Shown here in pieces: positions 23,391-35,500 of a stretch of 64,000 nucleotides of DNA. The notes under the pieces are model-generated. The model did not search any database. It was not told where the DNA came from and saw nothing but the letters and a program-made list of their open reading frames with translations. The position numbers and the translations under genes were made by a program. Where the stretch lies: NCBI GenBank assembly GCA_026874595.1, contig CM049313.1:73524659-73588658 (forward strand), in the 5' to 3' direction. The DNA comes from Sipunculus nudus. Its lineage: Eukaryota; Annelida; Sipuncula; Golfingiida; Sipunculidae. The stretch's first letter is position 1; each line of letters starts with the position of its first letter.

Positions 23391-24504
23391 AGACTATTAT
23401 TACAGTGACTATCAATACAGTGATAGCAATATCTCTGGTTCTAACTTTGGATCTTTAAACGGGACAATGTCATACAATATAACGCCACATATAACGGACT
23501 GTATTCGGCATTATGCCTTCTATGTTATTACTGTATTCGGCTGTCTGAGCAACTTGGTCATTTTGGTGGTTCTGCTTAACTCAAAGCGCATGCGCAAATC
23601 CGTGTCCGGTGTGTTCCTGATCGCCGTTGCCATTGCTGATATTATTGTTTTAGTTACTCATCAGCTGGACGCTCTCATTCTAGATCACTCTTACAAAGCC
23701 CTCGGTTTCAAAACATACGCATCTTGCCCGAGTAAATATGAAATGATTTCGGCAAATTCGAACCTTTGCTCTGTCATTGCCTACTTTAAATATGTTTTCC
23801 GCTGCCTCTCGACTTTTATCATTCTGGATATCAGCGTGCACCGGTTTGTCGTTATGAAGTTCCCACTGCACTTCAGAAAGTTTTCAAATCTCAAATCGGC
23901 CATCATTCAAATCGTGTGCATATTCGTTGTGTCCCTTATCGCTAACGTTTACGCCACTCATTTTATATCTACCCCTTTCGGTTGCGAACCAGAAGATGAT
24001 GTTATGTACTCAACAGGCGTAACCATAGTGATTGTGATGATCTGCGACATTCTCGGCAGTTTGTTGATCTTTGTTTTGTCGTTGTGGACTGTAAGAATCT
24101 ACATCAGAGCTGGGAAACACTTCCTACAAAGACAAGATTCAAGCAGTAGTCAGACCAGGAAAGATGGAGAACGTCACATGACTAAACTGCTGCTGACAGT
24201 GGCCTTGACCTTTGTTTTCATGCGTCTCCCCTACACGGCCACGTGGTTGCCGGTCTGGTTTGAGCTGGTTCCTAAAACCTCCCCTCTGCATTACGTAAAC
24301 AACATTACGAAGTGTGTTTACCTGGCCAAGCATGCCATCAAACTGTACCTATATTGTTTATGTAGCCACGGCTTCCGTGAGGAGTTTCGCACAGTGATGT
24401 TGAACACCAGGCGTTCTTCAGTGTCTTCCTCCGCGTATAGAGCGAGAAGTGGAACCGGATCCAGCGCCACTTTGAACCGGACTATGGTAAAGACGTCAGT
24501 CTAG
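23371..24504 (+). CDS. Orphan class A (rhodopsin-like) GPCR, HRF type, paralogue 2
   Basis: Intronless 377-residue receptor with seven predicted helices (about 47-69, 79-101, 133-155, 175-198, 215-242, 269-292, 312-331). Class A anchors: N61 in TM1, D90 in TM2, C133 paired with C205, P287 in TM6. Altered switches: V156-H157-R158-F159 replaces DRY, R285 replaces the toggle Trp, and K324-L-Y-L-Y328 replaces NPxxY. The N-terminus is rich in Asp and Tyr (DYKDYYYSDYQYSDS), a candidate tyrosine-sulfation region, with N-glycosylation sites at N20, N30 and N36. The third inner loop carries RKDGERHMT, shared with both paralogues. The tail is Ser/Thr-rich (arrestin/kinase sites likely). The first Met gives MKMADY; Met3 is an alternative start. 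About two thirds of residues match the receptor at 49311-50423. Peptide-receptor-like by overall style; the ligand is unknown. Confidence 0.95.
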   Translation: MKMADYKDYYYSDYQYSDSNISGSNFGSLNGTMSYNITPHITDCIRHYAFYVITVFGCLSNLVILVVLLNSKRMRKSVSGVFLIAVAIADIIVLVTHQLDALILDHSYKALGFKTYASCPSKYEMISANSNLCSVIAYFKYVFRCLSTFIILDISVHRFVVMKFPLHFRKFSNLKSAIIQIVCIFVVSLIANVYATHFISTPFGCEPEDDVMYSTGVTIVIVMICDILGSLLIFVLSLWTVRIYIRAGKHFLQRQDSSSSQTRKDGERHMTKLLLTVALTFVFMRLPYTATWLPVWFELVPKTSPLHYVNNITKCVYLAKHAIKLYLYCLCSHGFREEFRTVMLNTRRSSVSSSAYRARSGTGSSATLNRTMVKTSV

Positions 24505-24914
24505 CAAGGTAGAAGGTGATGACTCTCTAGCCAAGACGTGGTCAAGTTAGAGGGAGATGGTCGTGATAGCGGAGAGTTCGTGTTAGCTGAGGGGCTTTGT
24601 TATACATTCAAGACAATTCGTTAAGTGTTCCAAAGACCGAAACTGTAGTCGTGATGGGTGGGTAGTTGCGTTGCAAGGGTGGTCGTCAGGCTGACTTTTA
24701 TTGTATAGGCATATGCTTTGTGTGTGTGTGTTTCTTTAGTCTATTAATCCAGAAATTGTTTACTGTTATATCTTTTACGCAAATTATATGTTAACGGCCA
24801 TAAAAGAAAACTTCGGATGCATAATGGACATTGAAAGAACAGAGCCAGAGTAGGGCATGCCCTATTGAGAGATCAAAGCCATGGAGCCTGAATCCTGAAC
24901 TGTTCATAGATTCC

Positions 24915-24920
24915 AATAAA
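24915..24920 (+). promoter_or_regulatory. Candidate polyadenylation signal (AATAAA)
   Basis: AATAAA about 410 bp after the stop codon of the second receptor, the first clear one I see on this strand. It is plausible as the 3' end of that transcript, unproven without transcript data. Confidence 0.35.
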
Positions 24921-24924
24921 AAGA

Positions 24925-25139
24925 GCATAGGGATCTTATTCCGACCAGTGAAAGACAAATTTTAGTTTATGTATTAAGGCCACGCAAAAAAAGATGTTCT
25001 ACGAATTCACCGCATCGGTGTGCTTTAGCCTTGATTCCTTGATCTTGAAATTATGGGAAATGGACGAATTTTGCTTCGTTGATTATGAACACCATATTTT
25101 TCCTAGCAAGCTTGCAAATTCTACTTATTGTGTCGCATA

Positions 25140-25175
<36 letters not shown>

Positions 25176-26070
25176 TTAATTCTTAGCAGAACATTGTTTG
25201 TGATAAATGTGACGTAAGACAAGACAGAAACATTTTTATTACAAAGGCAAAATCAATGGATATCATAAAGTGAAAGATAGTGAGAATGTTCAGGTTTTTT
25301 TTTTATATTATTAACCCGTCCATTTCCATAAGAAAAAAAAAGTCTTCAAAATTTTATCCTTTTGCTTTAGACAAATATTGATCCTTGGGCTTTTATGATT
25401 CGTTTTAATAAAGATACCGCATGGTATAAATATATTCAAAACAAACAGATTTTTTCAAAACAAATTATTTTGTTGTTATTGTTGGACCTCAAATTGGGAA
25501 TAAAATGGAAATGGCCCTAACGTGTCTCACTTTCTTAAAAGGTTTATGGACTAACCAAAACGGTTCAGCCAATTAGCAAGGTTGAGGTATCAACTTTCGT
25601 CATGGTATCATGCGATCAATTGCTGTTTTGTGATTGGCTGCTGTTTGCCGAGTACTGCGGAATGTGACTTTCATAATAGGCACCAAGGGATAATGAAAAT
25701 GTCTGACAGAAAATGACATGGCTTAATTCATGAAAAGGCCAAGTGAGCATTGATATGTAAATGGAGGTTTTATATGGTGTCCTCTGAAGTGTTTCAGACA
25801 AGAAATTAAAAGGACACCCAAGCTTATAAACATTTTACATATTTAAGGTCAGAGTTAGCAAACAAAATACAATGATATATTACAAAACAGGTATTATTTA
25901 TTGGCTTATAGTTATATAGTGTAGAGCGCTTATTTTATATAGCATTTACTCCATGAGGCTTCTCAGCTTGGACGTATTTGAGAATAATTTGGTTCGATAG
26001 ATCTTTTGTCATTGTTTATATATCTATTGTTTGTGGTCAAATCTCTCAGGATTATGTATGAACCTACACT
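24925..26070. other. Intergenic with (TAA)n run, no gene recognised
   Basis: Holds a (TAA)n microsatellite at 25138-25175 and AT-rich sequence. No coding frame or element boundary recognised. Confidence 0.4.
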
Positions 26071-26076
26071 CCCCAC

Positions 26077-26280
26077 GCAGCGGTTATACGCTGCAGTCGT
26101 TCTGTATCTCCTTCGCTATAACCACTGCTTTGTATGCAAAGATTCTCCGGGATTAACCGCCAGGGCAGGAATAGGGCAAAGAATTGTAATCGGACCAATG
26201 AGAGCCCTCAATGGTGTAACCCTGAAAATTTGCTCTACATATGAGGCAAACCTAGAACGACTGCAATGTACAACCGCTGC
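26077..26280. mobile_element. Short TIR element (GCAGCGGTT family), copy 1
   Basis: About 204 bp bounded by inverted repeats of about 27 bp: GCAGCGGTTATACGCTGCAG at the left and, at the right, the complement reading GCAGCGGTTGTACATTGCAG, both continuing TCGTTCT. A second, partial copy lies at about 26735-26973 in the same order. No clear target duplication. The 92-residue frame across it is incidental. Confidence 0.65.
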
Positions 26281-26539
26281 ATGAGGAATCTGCTATGAGG
26301 CGTGGATAGGTGTAACTGAACGCAACTTTGTTTTCAAGTAATAGCGAGTTTAGCCTGCCATTAGCTAACAGAATCACAGAGAGGGGTGGAGGTCAAACTA
26401 CATTCATTAACACAAATTAGATACAAATGGTGTGTGCAAAGTGCCTTACTTAACATATATTTTGTCTAATGGCCCGTCCCAGGCGGTTTCTGGAAGGTTG
26501 GAAGTGTGTGTGTATGTATGTGTGTATGTATGTGAGGGT

Positions 26540-26565
26540 GTGTGTGTGTGGGGGGGGGGGGGGTG
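26540..26565. repeat. (GT)n plus poly-G
   Basis: GTGTGT repeats followed by a run of about 14 G. Confidence 0.85.
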
Positions 26566-26734
26566 AATTACATATCCGTATTTTACATTGATTGCAGAAA
26601 TCTTTTAAACAATTTAATTTAACAGCTAACCATCAGGTGCTACTGTTCACCAATACGCTGATTTTTTAAAATTATATAATACTTCATGGGCTCTCTTCCC
26701 TCACCCTCTGGAATGTCAGAACACTTGCATTGTA

Positions 26735-26973
26735 TAGCAAGATTCTGAGTTACACTACCAGGGCTTGCACAGAGTAAAAAAAAAATGTAATCAGACCAAT
26801 GAGAGCATAGTATCGCATTGTGCATTCAATTCAAAGTTTTAAACGCTCGACATCCCGCTCTCGTTGATATGATTCTTGTAACAGCCCTAGTGTCGAGACC
26901 CCGAAAAACTTGCTTAACAAAGCAGCGGTTAAAACGAAGGAGCTCTGGAACGACTGCAGTGTATAACCGCTGC
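26735..26973. mobile_element. Short TIR element (GCAGCGGTT family), copy 2, left end lost
   Basis: Shares AAGATTCT, then TGTAATC-GACCAATGAGAGC, and the right terminus GGAACGACTGCAGTGTATAA then CCGCTGC with copy 1. GCAGCGGTTA also occurs just before that terminus (about 26922), giving a compact hairpin. The left terminus is not recognisable. Confidence 0.5.
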
Positions 26974-27394
26974 CTTAGGAGCGTAAAATGGGGAGTTGGA
27001 TAACAACAAGGCGCGTGACTAGGATTATGCTGGGGCCCCTATGCACGGGCGGCTCAATTAAACACACAATAGACCTGTTATCAGCTGTTGATTTCCTCTT
27101 ATTGACACTTCATCAGTGGTAGTCCGCGTGATAAGAATCATAACATTTTGGCAACTATACATAACAATAAGGCCCTTGTTTCCCCCAGCAACCCCGAGCT
27201 TCATTATCATCAACATCTGATTATAATTGACACGGTTATGGACTCTATTATCATCATTTATTAACATGTAAAAGAGTGTCTGGTTGTTTACCACTATTGT
27301 GATAAAAACAAAATACGTGTGGATAATCTATTTGATTTAAATGTAATGTTTATGTTCGTGTTATCCTATTGTTTTGGGGGAAATTATATTAATC

Positions 27395-28165
27395 CAAATC
27401 CTAATCTCAACAATCATAACAGAGTTTAAATAGATGGGTCTCTAGTCCTGGCTTTAACAATTCAATAGACATGTCATGTGTGTTTCTAAGGCTCTGGGGT
27501 AAAGTATTCCACACCCTAGGAGCTAATTGTTAAAAAAAACCGTGTAGAGTTAAAGACAAATTACAACTTGCAGGGATCGGTAACTTGCCAGCTGTGGCTG
27601 ACCTTAGCCGTTTATTATAATTTAATTTAAGAGCTTCAGTCAGATATTCTGGTACTATTTCTTAAATGCAGTTAAAAGTTATGACTAGAATCTTGTATTC
27701 GATTCTGTATGGAATTATCAGCCAGCGAAGGGCTTTTAGCGAGGGCGAGGTGTGGTCATACTTTCTTAGCCCTGTTACAAGACAAGCTAACATTTTCTAA
27801 ATATGCTGCAAACGGTTCAATTCCTTCTGTCGCACCAACGAGTAGGCTGTTGCAATACTCGGCCCTACTCATAACTAATACTTGAGCTAAAGTTTTCCTT
27901 GTATCTGTATCTATATATAGTGCTTCACTCTACACAGTCGTTTTAACATGAGATATGAGGAGGATCATACTTTATTTATATGCTCCCTACCACTGAGTGT
28001 ACTACCCATATAAAAACCAAGGTTCCTTACACATTAACTTGGCTGGATAATATCATCACCAATCTTTACTCTAAGATCCGGCACTTTCTTTAGCTCAGGT
28101 TTGGTACCAATCATAATAACTTCAGTCTTGTGTTCGTTCAAATGAAGTCTGTTATGGTTATTGTA
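27395..28165 (-). pseudogene. Decayed non-LTR retrotransposon (CR1/Rex-like LINE), C-terminal RT part
   Basis: Minus-strand translation in shifting frames gives the usual C-terminal signature of these LINE reverse transcriptases, in order: LNEHKTEVIMIGTK and VPDLRVKIGDD (about 28160-28050), SRAEYCNSLL (about 27870-27845), LRKYDHTSPSLKALRWL (about 27770-27715), PEYLTEAL, and finally APRVWNTLPQSLRN with a THLFKL ending (about 27510-27430). Several frameshifts and in-frame stops make it non-functional. The 5' part (endonuclease and RT catalytic FADD block) is absent, as expected for a 5'-truncated insertion. Family assignment within the CR1/L2/Rex group is by recall of motif style. Confidence 0.85.
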
Positions 28166-28169
28166 CTTT

Positions 28170-28644
28170 CCATACAATATATTATTATGCATGTTACATT
28201 TACACGCATACACCCCCACATATATACATATGTGGGGGGGGGTGGGGGGGAGTGAAAGTGGCAAAGAACAGAGCGAGTGAAAGTGTTTATCTTTAAAACC
28301 AGAAGAACCTTCTAAGCAGGATTACAAATACACCCCTACATACACACACACACATATATAAATAATGTATATAAAACATCATCCGGGTAATGAATAACGA
28401 AACAACTGTGTATTAATTGTATAAGACCCAGCTTTCCTGTTTAAAGGACTCAGTAACCTGAATATTTTATTGAGCTATTAGTGTGAAAACTGATCCTATC
28501 TGGATAATGTAAGAAACAACCATGCAATAAGCAGTCACGTGACTAATTGTCATTAGAACATCATGAGGGTTCATATTTTATGAACAGCAGGCCCCTTGAT
28601 CGTACATGCATGGCTTGTTCAACACACACACACACACACACACA

Positions 28645-28683
<39 letters not shown>

Positions 28684-28760
28684 CATATTAATAATATTCA
28701 TAATAATACCCTGTTTGGTACATTAACCCCCCCCCCCCCCACCCCTGATGGTGGATCCAA
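28170..28760. repeat. Simple-sequence cluster
   Basis: Contains C/G runs near 28240, a (CA)n run at about 28621-28645 passing into (TA)n at 28646-28679, and a poly-C run near 28727. Nothing coding. Confidence 0.8.
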
Positions 28761-28764
28761 GGGT

Positions 28765-29625
28765 TAGGCCTAGAGTGTTTGATGGGTTCTTAAATTCCAA
28801 TGTCGAGTTTATTATTTTATTTTTGGGAAGTGGGCTCTTAAGTCCCCCGGAGTGAAAAGCCTATGGTTTAGGCCTTTTTCCCTTCCGTATGTGTTTGTTC
28901 CAGCCCTCTAATACAGCTGATTTTCCATAATTAGTCTTTGGTCAGAAAAATAGTTATAGGTGGCAGATGTGCACCTGATATTTAAATTTGACCTTGACCT
29001 AATTTTCAAAGTGACAAGGGAAGTGATTTCAGAGCTCAAACAAACACAGTTTGTGTTAAATATATATAATTGTCCAAACAGTAGTGAATCACGTTGTGAC
29101 AACGTCCAACCAGAAGGGTCCGGAACGCCCATTTTTTATTATAGCGTCTCTCTATACTTTCAACTTCTGATTCTAAACAAGATAATCCCCATCACCGAAA
29201 CTGAGTCACTCTGACTAATTATTGTGAAAATTTCCTTCTCTCTCTGCTAAATCTGATTGTAATATTTGAAAAAAGATATCTTTGTTTTTATTTAAACAAT
29301 GATAACAACGCCCATTACATTGGAAGATATATCTAATAATAATCTTAAAAACAACCAGTTGGACAAATGAACCCCGCAAGGATGTGTTTGGCAGGGCCAG
29401 ATTAAACAAGGCATTTTCGGTATTTCTCAGTCTATGTGAACACATTTTAAATCCTCAGCTCGCCATGTATAGTTAATTTCCATCAATTTTGTGTTCAGAG
29501 CATAATGGGTGCAGGGGTTTGATTTTTTCTTCTGATTTCATTATGGTTATTCTGCGAAAGGGCCGCAAACACATCCACAGACATACACCATCACACACAC
29601 ACACACACACCATCAATAAAGTACT
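28765..29625. other. Intergenic, no gene recognised
   Basis: Short frames only, none with recognisable content. A (CA)n tract lies near 29590. Confidence 0.35.
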
Positions 29626-29629
29626 TTCT

Positions 29630-29905
29630 GACCCCCCCCCCCCTTCAGGAGGGTATGCCTTCATCCCCGTTCGTGTGTGTTTATTCATAACATAACTCAC
29701 GCAGTCATGAACGGAACCTCATATTTACAAAACACTTCGGGAATGGGCCAATGAAGGATCAATTAGATTTTGTTGTGAATCCGGCTTATAATCCGGATTC
29801 AGGAAGGATATCAAGGAATATTAAAAATTGAATAGTCACTCATGCACGAATGAACCTGGGAATATGGGCAGAATAAGTGAATGCAAGCACATAGCGGGGG
29901 CTTGC
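29630..29905 (+). repeat. Dispersed repeat family B, copy 3
   Basis: Follows a poly-C run. It shares AGGAGGGTATGCCTTCATCC, GTGTGTTTATTCATAACATA, CAGTCATGAACGGAACCTCA, TAGATTTTGTTGTGAATCCG, GGGCAGAATAAGTGAATGCA and the end GGGGCTTGCATTCCTCAGAA with copies 1, 2 and 4. Confidence 0.65.
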
Positions 29906-29909
29906 ATTC

Positions 29910-31055
29910 CTCAGAATGCAGATTCTAGCTATTAATTTTAACCACCATTGTTCCAACACAGCGTGCCTGTAGAAGGTACGCCACATAAGCACTTTTGGTA
30001 AGCCCCATCAGGACTCACACCATCTATATCTGTTGAAGAAATGTCTACATTTATACCTAAATTGGCAGTATTTATAATATAAAAGAGAAATCAATGTTAG
30101 CTGATATTAATGTTTCTAATTTTATCTTGATTATATTGATTATCAACAATATGCGAACGTTTCTTAGAGCTCATATAGTTATAACTTTATTTATTTCACA
30201 TTTTAAGCCAACGAGCTATAAACTACGTCAATATCAACATGGATCTGCAATATATATTGTAAAAAAGCACGCTCCGCGCAAAGCCTATGCGCGTCATAGA
30301 ATTGATAATTCATAAATCGTGTGTCTGCCTATGTCATGAAATATCGTTCAAGAACAATAAAGTTGATATAGCCCCCTGCAGTGCACTTAATTTTTGTATG
30401 AGACCAGTACTGCATATGTGACCGCAGGCCCTGTTTTGTGTTCAAAGAGGATTTATTAAATGGTTATCGACGGACTTTTTTTTAGCAATTAAGTTTTAAA
30501 TCGCCCCAAATCCTACACAATGCAACACTTAAATATTATTTCCTCCTTTAGCATAAACGTTACATGCTCCATCTGATAATATTATATCCTCTGTATACTA
30601 CAGGCTTAACGTAACTATAAACGAGGAATGAAAATAACTCACATCAATGAGATTAAATCCTGATATCATGACTTAAATTAGTGGTTATTCCACCAACATA
30701 AGTCCACCAGTTTTAGGGATTTTACTCTGTAAGGTAAATATATTAATTGTAAATCTTTATAGAAAACAACGCCTATGAAGGGAGTTGGCTACCTATTATG
30801 ACCAATATATAAAACAATATAATTAAATAAATACAAAGTTTGCAGTTTGCTACTGTTTCACTAATATTTACCTAGATCTGACATAATGTATCCCCTTATG
30901 GGTAGCCATCTTGATTTTATCTGCTTGTGTTTCATTAGTGTTGACATCATACCATCCAACCAGCTGCTGTCAAATATGGGACTTCTGTCATGTGACCAGT
31001 GAACTTAACTGTCATGAGTGGTTCTGAATTTTTATGCTGAAAAATGATTATTTTA
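29910..31055. other. Intergenic, no gene recognised
   Basis: AT-rich with spurious frames only. Confidence 0.35.
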
Positions 31056-31059
31056 CTGT

Positions 31060-31330
31060 TTTCAGAGATACTTTCATCCCCATTAGCATGCATGTTCGTT
31101 TGTGGGTGTGTTTATTTACAACACAACTCGCTCATTCATCTATACGGCATCTCATGAAATTTTCAGGGCATTTCGGGAAAGTGCCAGTGATAAATCGATT
31201 AGATTTTGGTGTTGATATACGGGACATGGTAAAAAACATCATATTTACAAATGCATGTAACTTAGGCGCGTATGAAACTGGGAATATGGGCCAAAAATAT
31301 GAATGCAAAAACTGGACGGGAATCATCCCC
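31060..31330 (+). repeat. Dispersed repeat family B, copy 4
   Basis: Shares TTTCATCCCCATTAGCATGC-like start, TTTATTTACAACACAACTCG, CATGAAATTTTCAGGGCATT, GATTAGATTTTGGTGTTGAT and ATATGGGCCAAAAATATGAATGC-like end with the other copies. A 147-residue frame across it is repeat-derived and runs into a poly-C tract at 31339-31359. Confidence 0.65.
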
Positions 31331-31654
31331 AATAAGGACCCCCCCCCCCCCCCCCCCCCAACACGATGCGTTTTTCAACCAGTGACCTGTCGACTTCTGC
31401 ACATATGCAACCAACCACCCCAGCAAATAGGTTTCTTTTCATTTGTCAACATTACTTTGTTTACTAATAGCTGGTAGATGATCAAGCTCATGCATACATT
31501 CGTCACAGAGGCATTTTAGAAGTTTCCTTAACAGGTGTTACCAAAAATTCATTAATTTGTACGGAAAGTAAGCCCGAAATTCTCTAATAAAAAGTAGGTG
31601 AATGGCGTTAAGATACAAAAATAAAGGAGTGTTTACTCAGCTCTACTCTTTGAG

Positions 31655-31725
31655 CATGGCGGTGAAATAGTGATAGGGCTCTCGGTGTGTGATGTAAGGT
31701 TGTAGGTTCAGCCCTTTTATTCACA
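31655..31725 (+). repeat. Possible tRNA-like SINE head, degraded
   Basis: GGCGGTGAAATAGTGATAGGG followed by a tRNA-length gap and TGTAGGTTCAGCCC resembles A and B boxes. No stems could be confirmed. Confidence 0.25.
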
Positions 31726-31729
31726 ACTC

Positions 31730-32580
31730 TTATCCACAAATATTACTTATATAAGGGGGTTAGCAGCTGAACCCCCACGGGGAGCACACGGCCGTTAACT
31801 ATAATCCTATACCCTTTATCCTTGCTCACAGAAATCAGTGAGATGTGTATATATGAGTAAGAGACAAGAGACATGCCTTAGTCTTAAACCAAACATTTTC
31901 ACTCAATCAAATCAAATGGGTATAATAGCCAAGCCAGTGCATGGAAGTGCAGGTACGAAAAATACACTTTTCTGCAGAGTGTATATTGAACAGATGTAAA
32001 AATAGCTTTAGATTAAAGTTTATGGTGTTTGTATAAAATATTCAAATAAAATTGTATGTAGGGACTGATGGAAAACATTGTAAATTGAACACATTCTTAT
32101 GGACATTAGTGAATATGATGTTGTGATCAGAACATGTGTTGGATTACATGGCTGATAACGCTTCCATGATAACCTATCTTTTCTGTATAATAATAATATA
32201 TTTAATTCCTCCCCCCCCCTCTCTCTCCCATCACAAATTAGGAAAGGTATGTTTTCATTTTATGAAAAACAAGGCCTACAGGCCTAATGCGAACCTGTGC
32301 AATGAGATTACACCAGGTATTATGCTTCAATGCTGGACCATTACTTTTCAAGAACATGTGTAACATGTATATGAACAATGCAAGTACTAAACACTTAGAA
32401 CAAGAAACAATTAAACAAACATCACTGCTGAAATTCTGGCATGGGTGCACACAACACAAAAACTAGAATACGAGGAGTCAACAAGCGACTACGTGTATCC
32501 GCCAAAATCAGTGTGGGACGGGTGAAGTGAGGCATAGATTGAGTGGCAAGGGGAAATAGAGTGATGTATGTTGCATAATA
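31730..32580. other. Intergenic, no gene recognised
   Basis: Sequence leading into the satellite array. No coding or RNA feature recognised. Confidence 0.35.
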
Positions 32581-32585
32581 GCCTG

Positions 32586-35500
32586 GATGTCTGCAGCTAA
32601 AATGAATATGAGTGATTTTATCCCACAGCAGACAAACAGAAAGACGCTGTGCAAAAATGGTGGCAGGTGGCGCCACAAATTTTGTGTATGATTAAGAGCT
32701 ATGTGAGATCTATACACATGCAAAATTTCAGGGGGATATGTCAAACCAGTCCTGAGATATAAGCCTGAATCTCTGCAGCGTATACATAAATGTAGGTGGC
32801 GCCACCTGCAACAAAATCCAGAAAACTATCCAAGATGTATAAACCTGCAAAATTTTAGGCAGATATGTCAAACCACTGCCGATATATAAATGATTTTATC
32901 CCGCGGAAACAAACAGACGGACGCTGTGCAAAAATGGTTGCAGGTGACGCCACCAGTTTTGTGTATGATAAAGAGCTATGCGAGATCTATAAACATGCAA
33001 AATTTTTGCCCAATCTGTCAAATGGTTCCTGAGATATGAGCTTGGATGTCTGCAGCATAAATGTGAATATAGGTGGCGCCACCTGTCATAAAATCAAGAA
33101 AGCAGTCAGGGATGTATAAACCTGCAAAATTTAAGGTGGATAAGTCTTTAACTGCCGAGATATGAGTAATTTTATCCCAAGGCAGATGAACAAATGGACG
33201 CTGTGCAAAAATGGTTGCAGATGGCGCCACCAGTTTTGCGTATGATGAAATGCTATGTGAGATCTATACACATGCAAAATTTCAGGGGGATATGTCAAAC
33301 CAGTCCTGAAATATAAGCCTGAATGTCTGCAGCGTATACATAAATGTAGGTGGCGCCACCTGCAACAAAATCCAGAAAACTATCCAAGAAGTAAAAACCT
33401 GCAAAATTTTAGGCAGGTATGTCAAACCACTGCCGGGATACAAATGACTTTATCCCACGGCAAATAAACAGACGGACGCTGAGGAAAAAAATGGTTGCAG
33501 GTGACGCCACCAGTTTTGAGTATGATAAAGAGCTATGTGAGATCTATAAACATGCAAAATTTTTGCCCAATCTGTCAAATGGTTCCTGAGATATGAGCTT
33601 GGATGTCTGCTGCATTAATGTGAATATAGGTGGCGCCACCTGTCATAAAATCAAGAAAGCAGTCAGGGATGTATAAACCTGCAAAATTTAAGGTGGATAA
33701 GTCAAACAACTGCCGAGATATGAGTAATTTTATCCCAAGGCAGATGAACAAATGGACGCTGTGCAAAAATGGTTGCAGATGGCGCCACCAGTTTTGCGTA
33801 TGATGAAATGCTATGTGAGATCTATACACATGCGAAATTTCAGGGGGATATGTCAAACCAGTCCTGAAATATAAGCCTGAATGTCTGCAGCGTATACATA
33901 AATGTAGGTGGCGCCACCTGCAACAAAATCCAGAAAACTATCCAAGAAGTAAAAACCTGCAAAATTTTAGGCAGGTATGTCAAACCACTGCCGGGATACA
34001 AATGACTTTATCCCACGGCAAATAAACAGACGGACGCTGAGGAAAAAAATGGTTGCAGGTGACGCCACCAGTTTTGCGTATGATAAAGAGCTATGTGAGA
34101 TCTATAAACATGCAAAATGTTTGCTCGATCAGTCAAATGGTTCCCGAGTTATGAGCTTGGATGTCTGCAGCGTAAATGTGAATGTAGGTGGCGCCACCTG
34201 TCATAAAATCAAGAAAGCTGTCAAGGATAAATAAACCTGCAAAATTTCAGGTGGATAAGTCAAACCACTGCCGAGACATGAGTAATTTTATCCCAAGGCA
34301 GATGAACAAATGGACGCTGTGCAAAAATGGTTGCAGGTGGCGCCACCAGTTTTGCGTACGATGAAATGCTATGTGAAATCTATACACATGCAAAATTTCA
34401 GGGGGACATGTCAAATGAATCCTGAGATATAAGCCTGAATGTCTGCAGCGTATACATAAAGGTAGGTGCCGCCACCTGCAACAAAATCCAGAAAGCTGTC
34501 GAAGATGTATAAACCTGCAAAATTTTAGGCAGATATGTCAAACGACTACTGAAATATAAATGATTTTATCCCACGGCAAACAAACAGATGGACGCTGTGC
34601 AAAAATGGTTGCAGGTGGCGCCACAAGTTTTGCGTATGATAAAGAGCTATGTGAGATCTATAAACATGCAAAATTTTTGCCCAATCCGTCAAATTGTGTC
34701 TGAGATATGAGCTTGGATGTCTGCAGCATAAATGTGAAGGTAAGTGGCGCCACCTGTCATAAAATCAAGAAAGCTGTCAAGGATACATAAACCTGCAAAA
34801 TTTCACGTGGATAAGTCAAACCACTGCCGAGACATGAGTAATTTTATCCCAAGGGAGATGAACAAATGGACGCTGTGCAAAAATGGTTGCAGGTGACGCC
34901 ACCAGTTTTGCGTATGATAAAGAGCTATGTGAGATCTATAAACATGCAAAATTTTTGCCCAATCTTTCAAATGGTTCCTGAGATATGAGCTTGGATGTCT
35001 GCAGCATAAATGAGAATATAGGTGGCGCCACCTGTCATAAAATCAAGAAAGCAGTCAGGGATGTATAAACCTGCAAAATTTAAGGTGGATAAGTCAAACA
35101 ACTGCCGAGATATGAGTAATTTTATCACAAGGCAGATGAACAAATGGACGCTGTGCAAAAATGGTTGCAGATGGCGCCCCCAGTTTTGCGTATGATGAAG
35201 TGCTATGTGAGATCTATACACATGCAAAATTTTAGGGGGATATGTCAAACCAGTCCTGAAATATAAGCCTGAATGTCTGCAGCGTATACATAAATGTAGG
35301 TGGCGCCACCTGCAACAAAATCCAGAAAACTATCCAAGATGTATAAGCCTGCAAAATTTTAGGCAGGTATGTAAAACAACTGCCGGGATACAAATGACTT
35401 TATCCCACGGCAAACAAACAGACGGACGCTGAGGAAAAAAATGGTTGCAGGTGACGCCACCAGTTTTGAGTATGATAAAGAGCTATGTGAGATCTATAAA

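Noticed and set aside
31034-31477. 147-residue frame
   Set aside because: Made of repeat family B plus a poly-C tract encoding a proline run.
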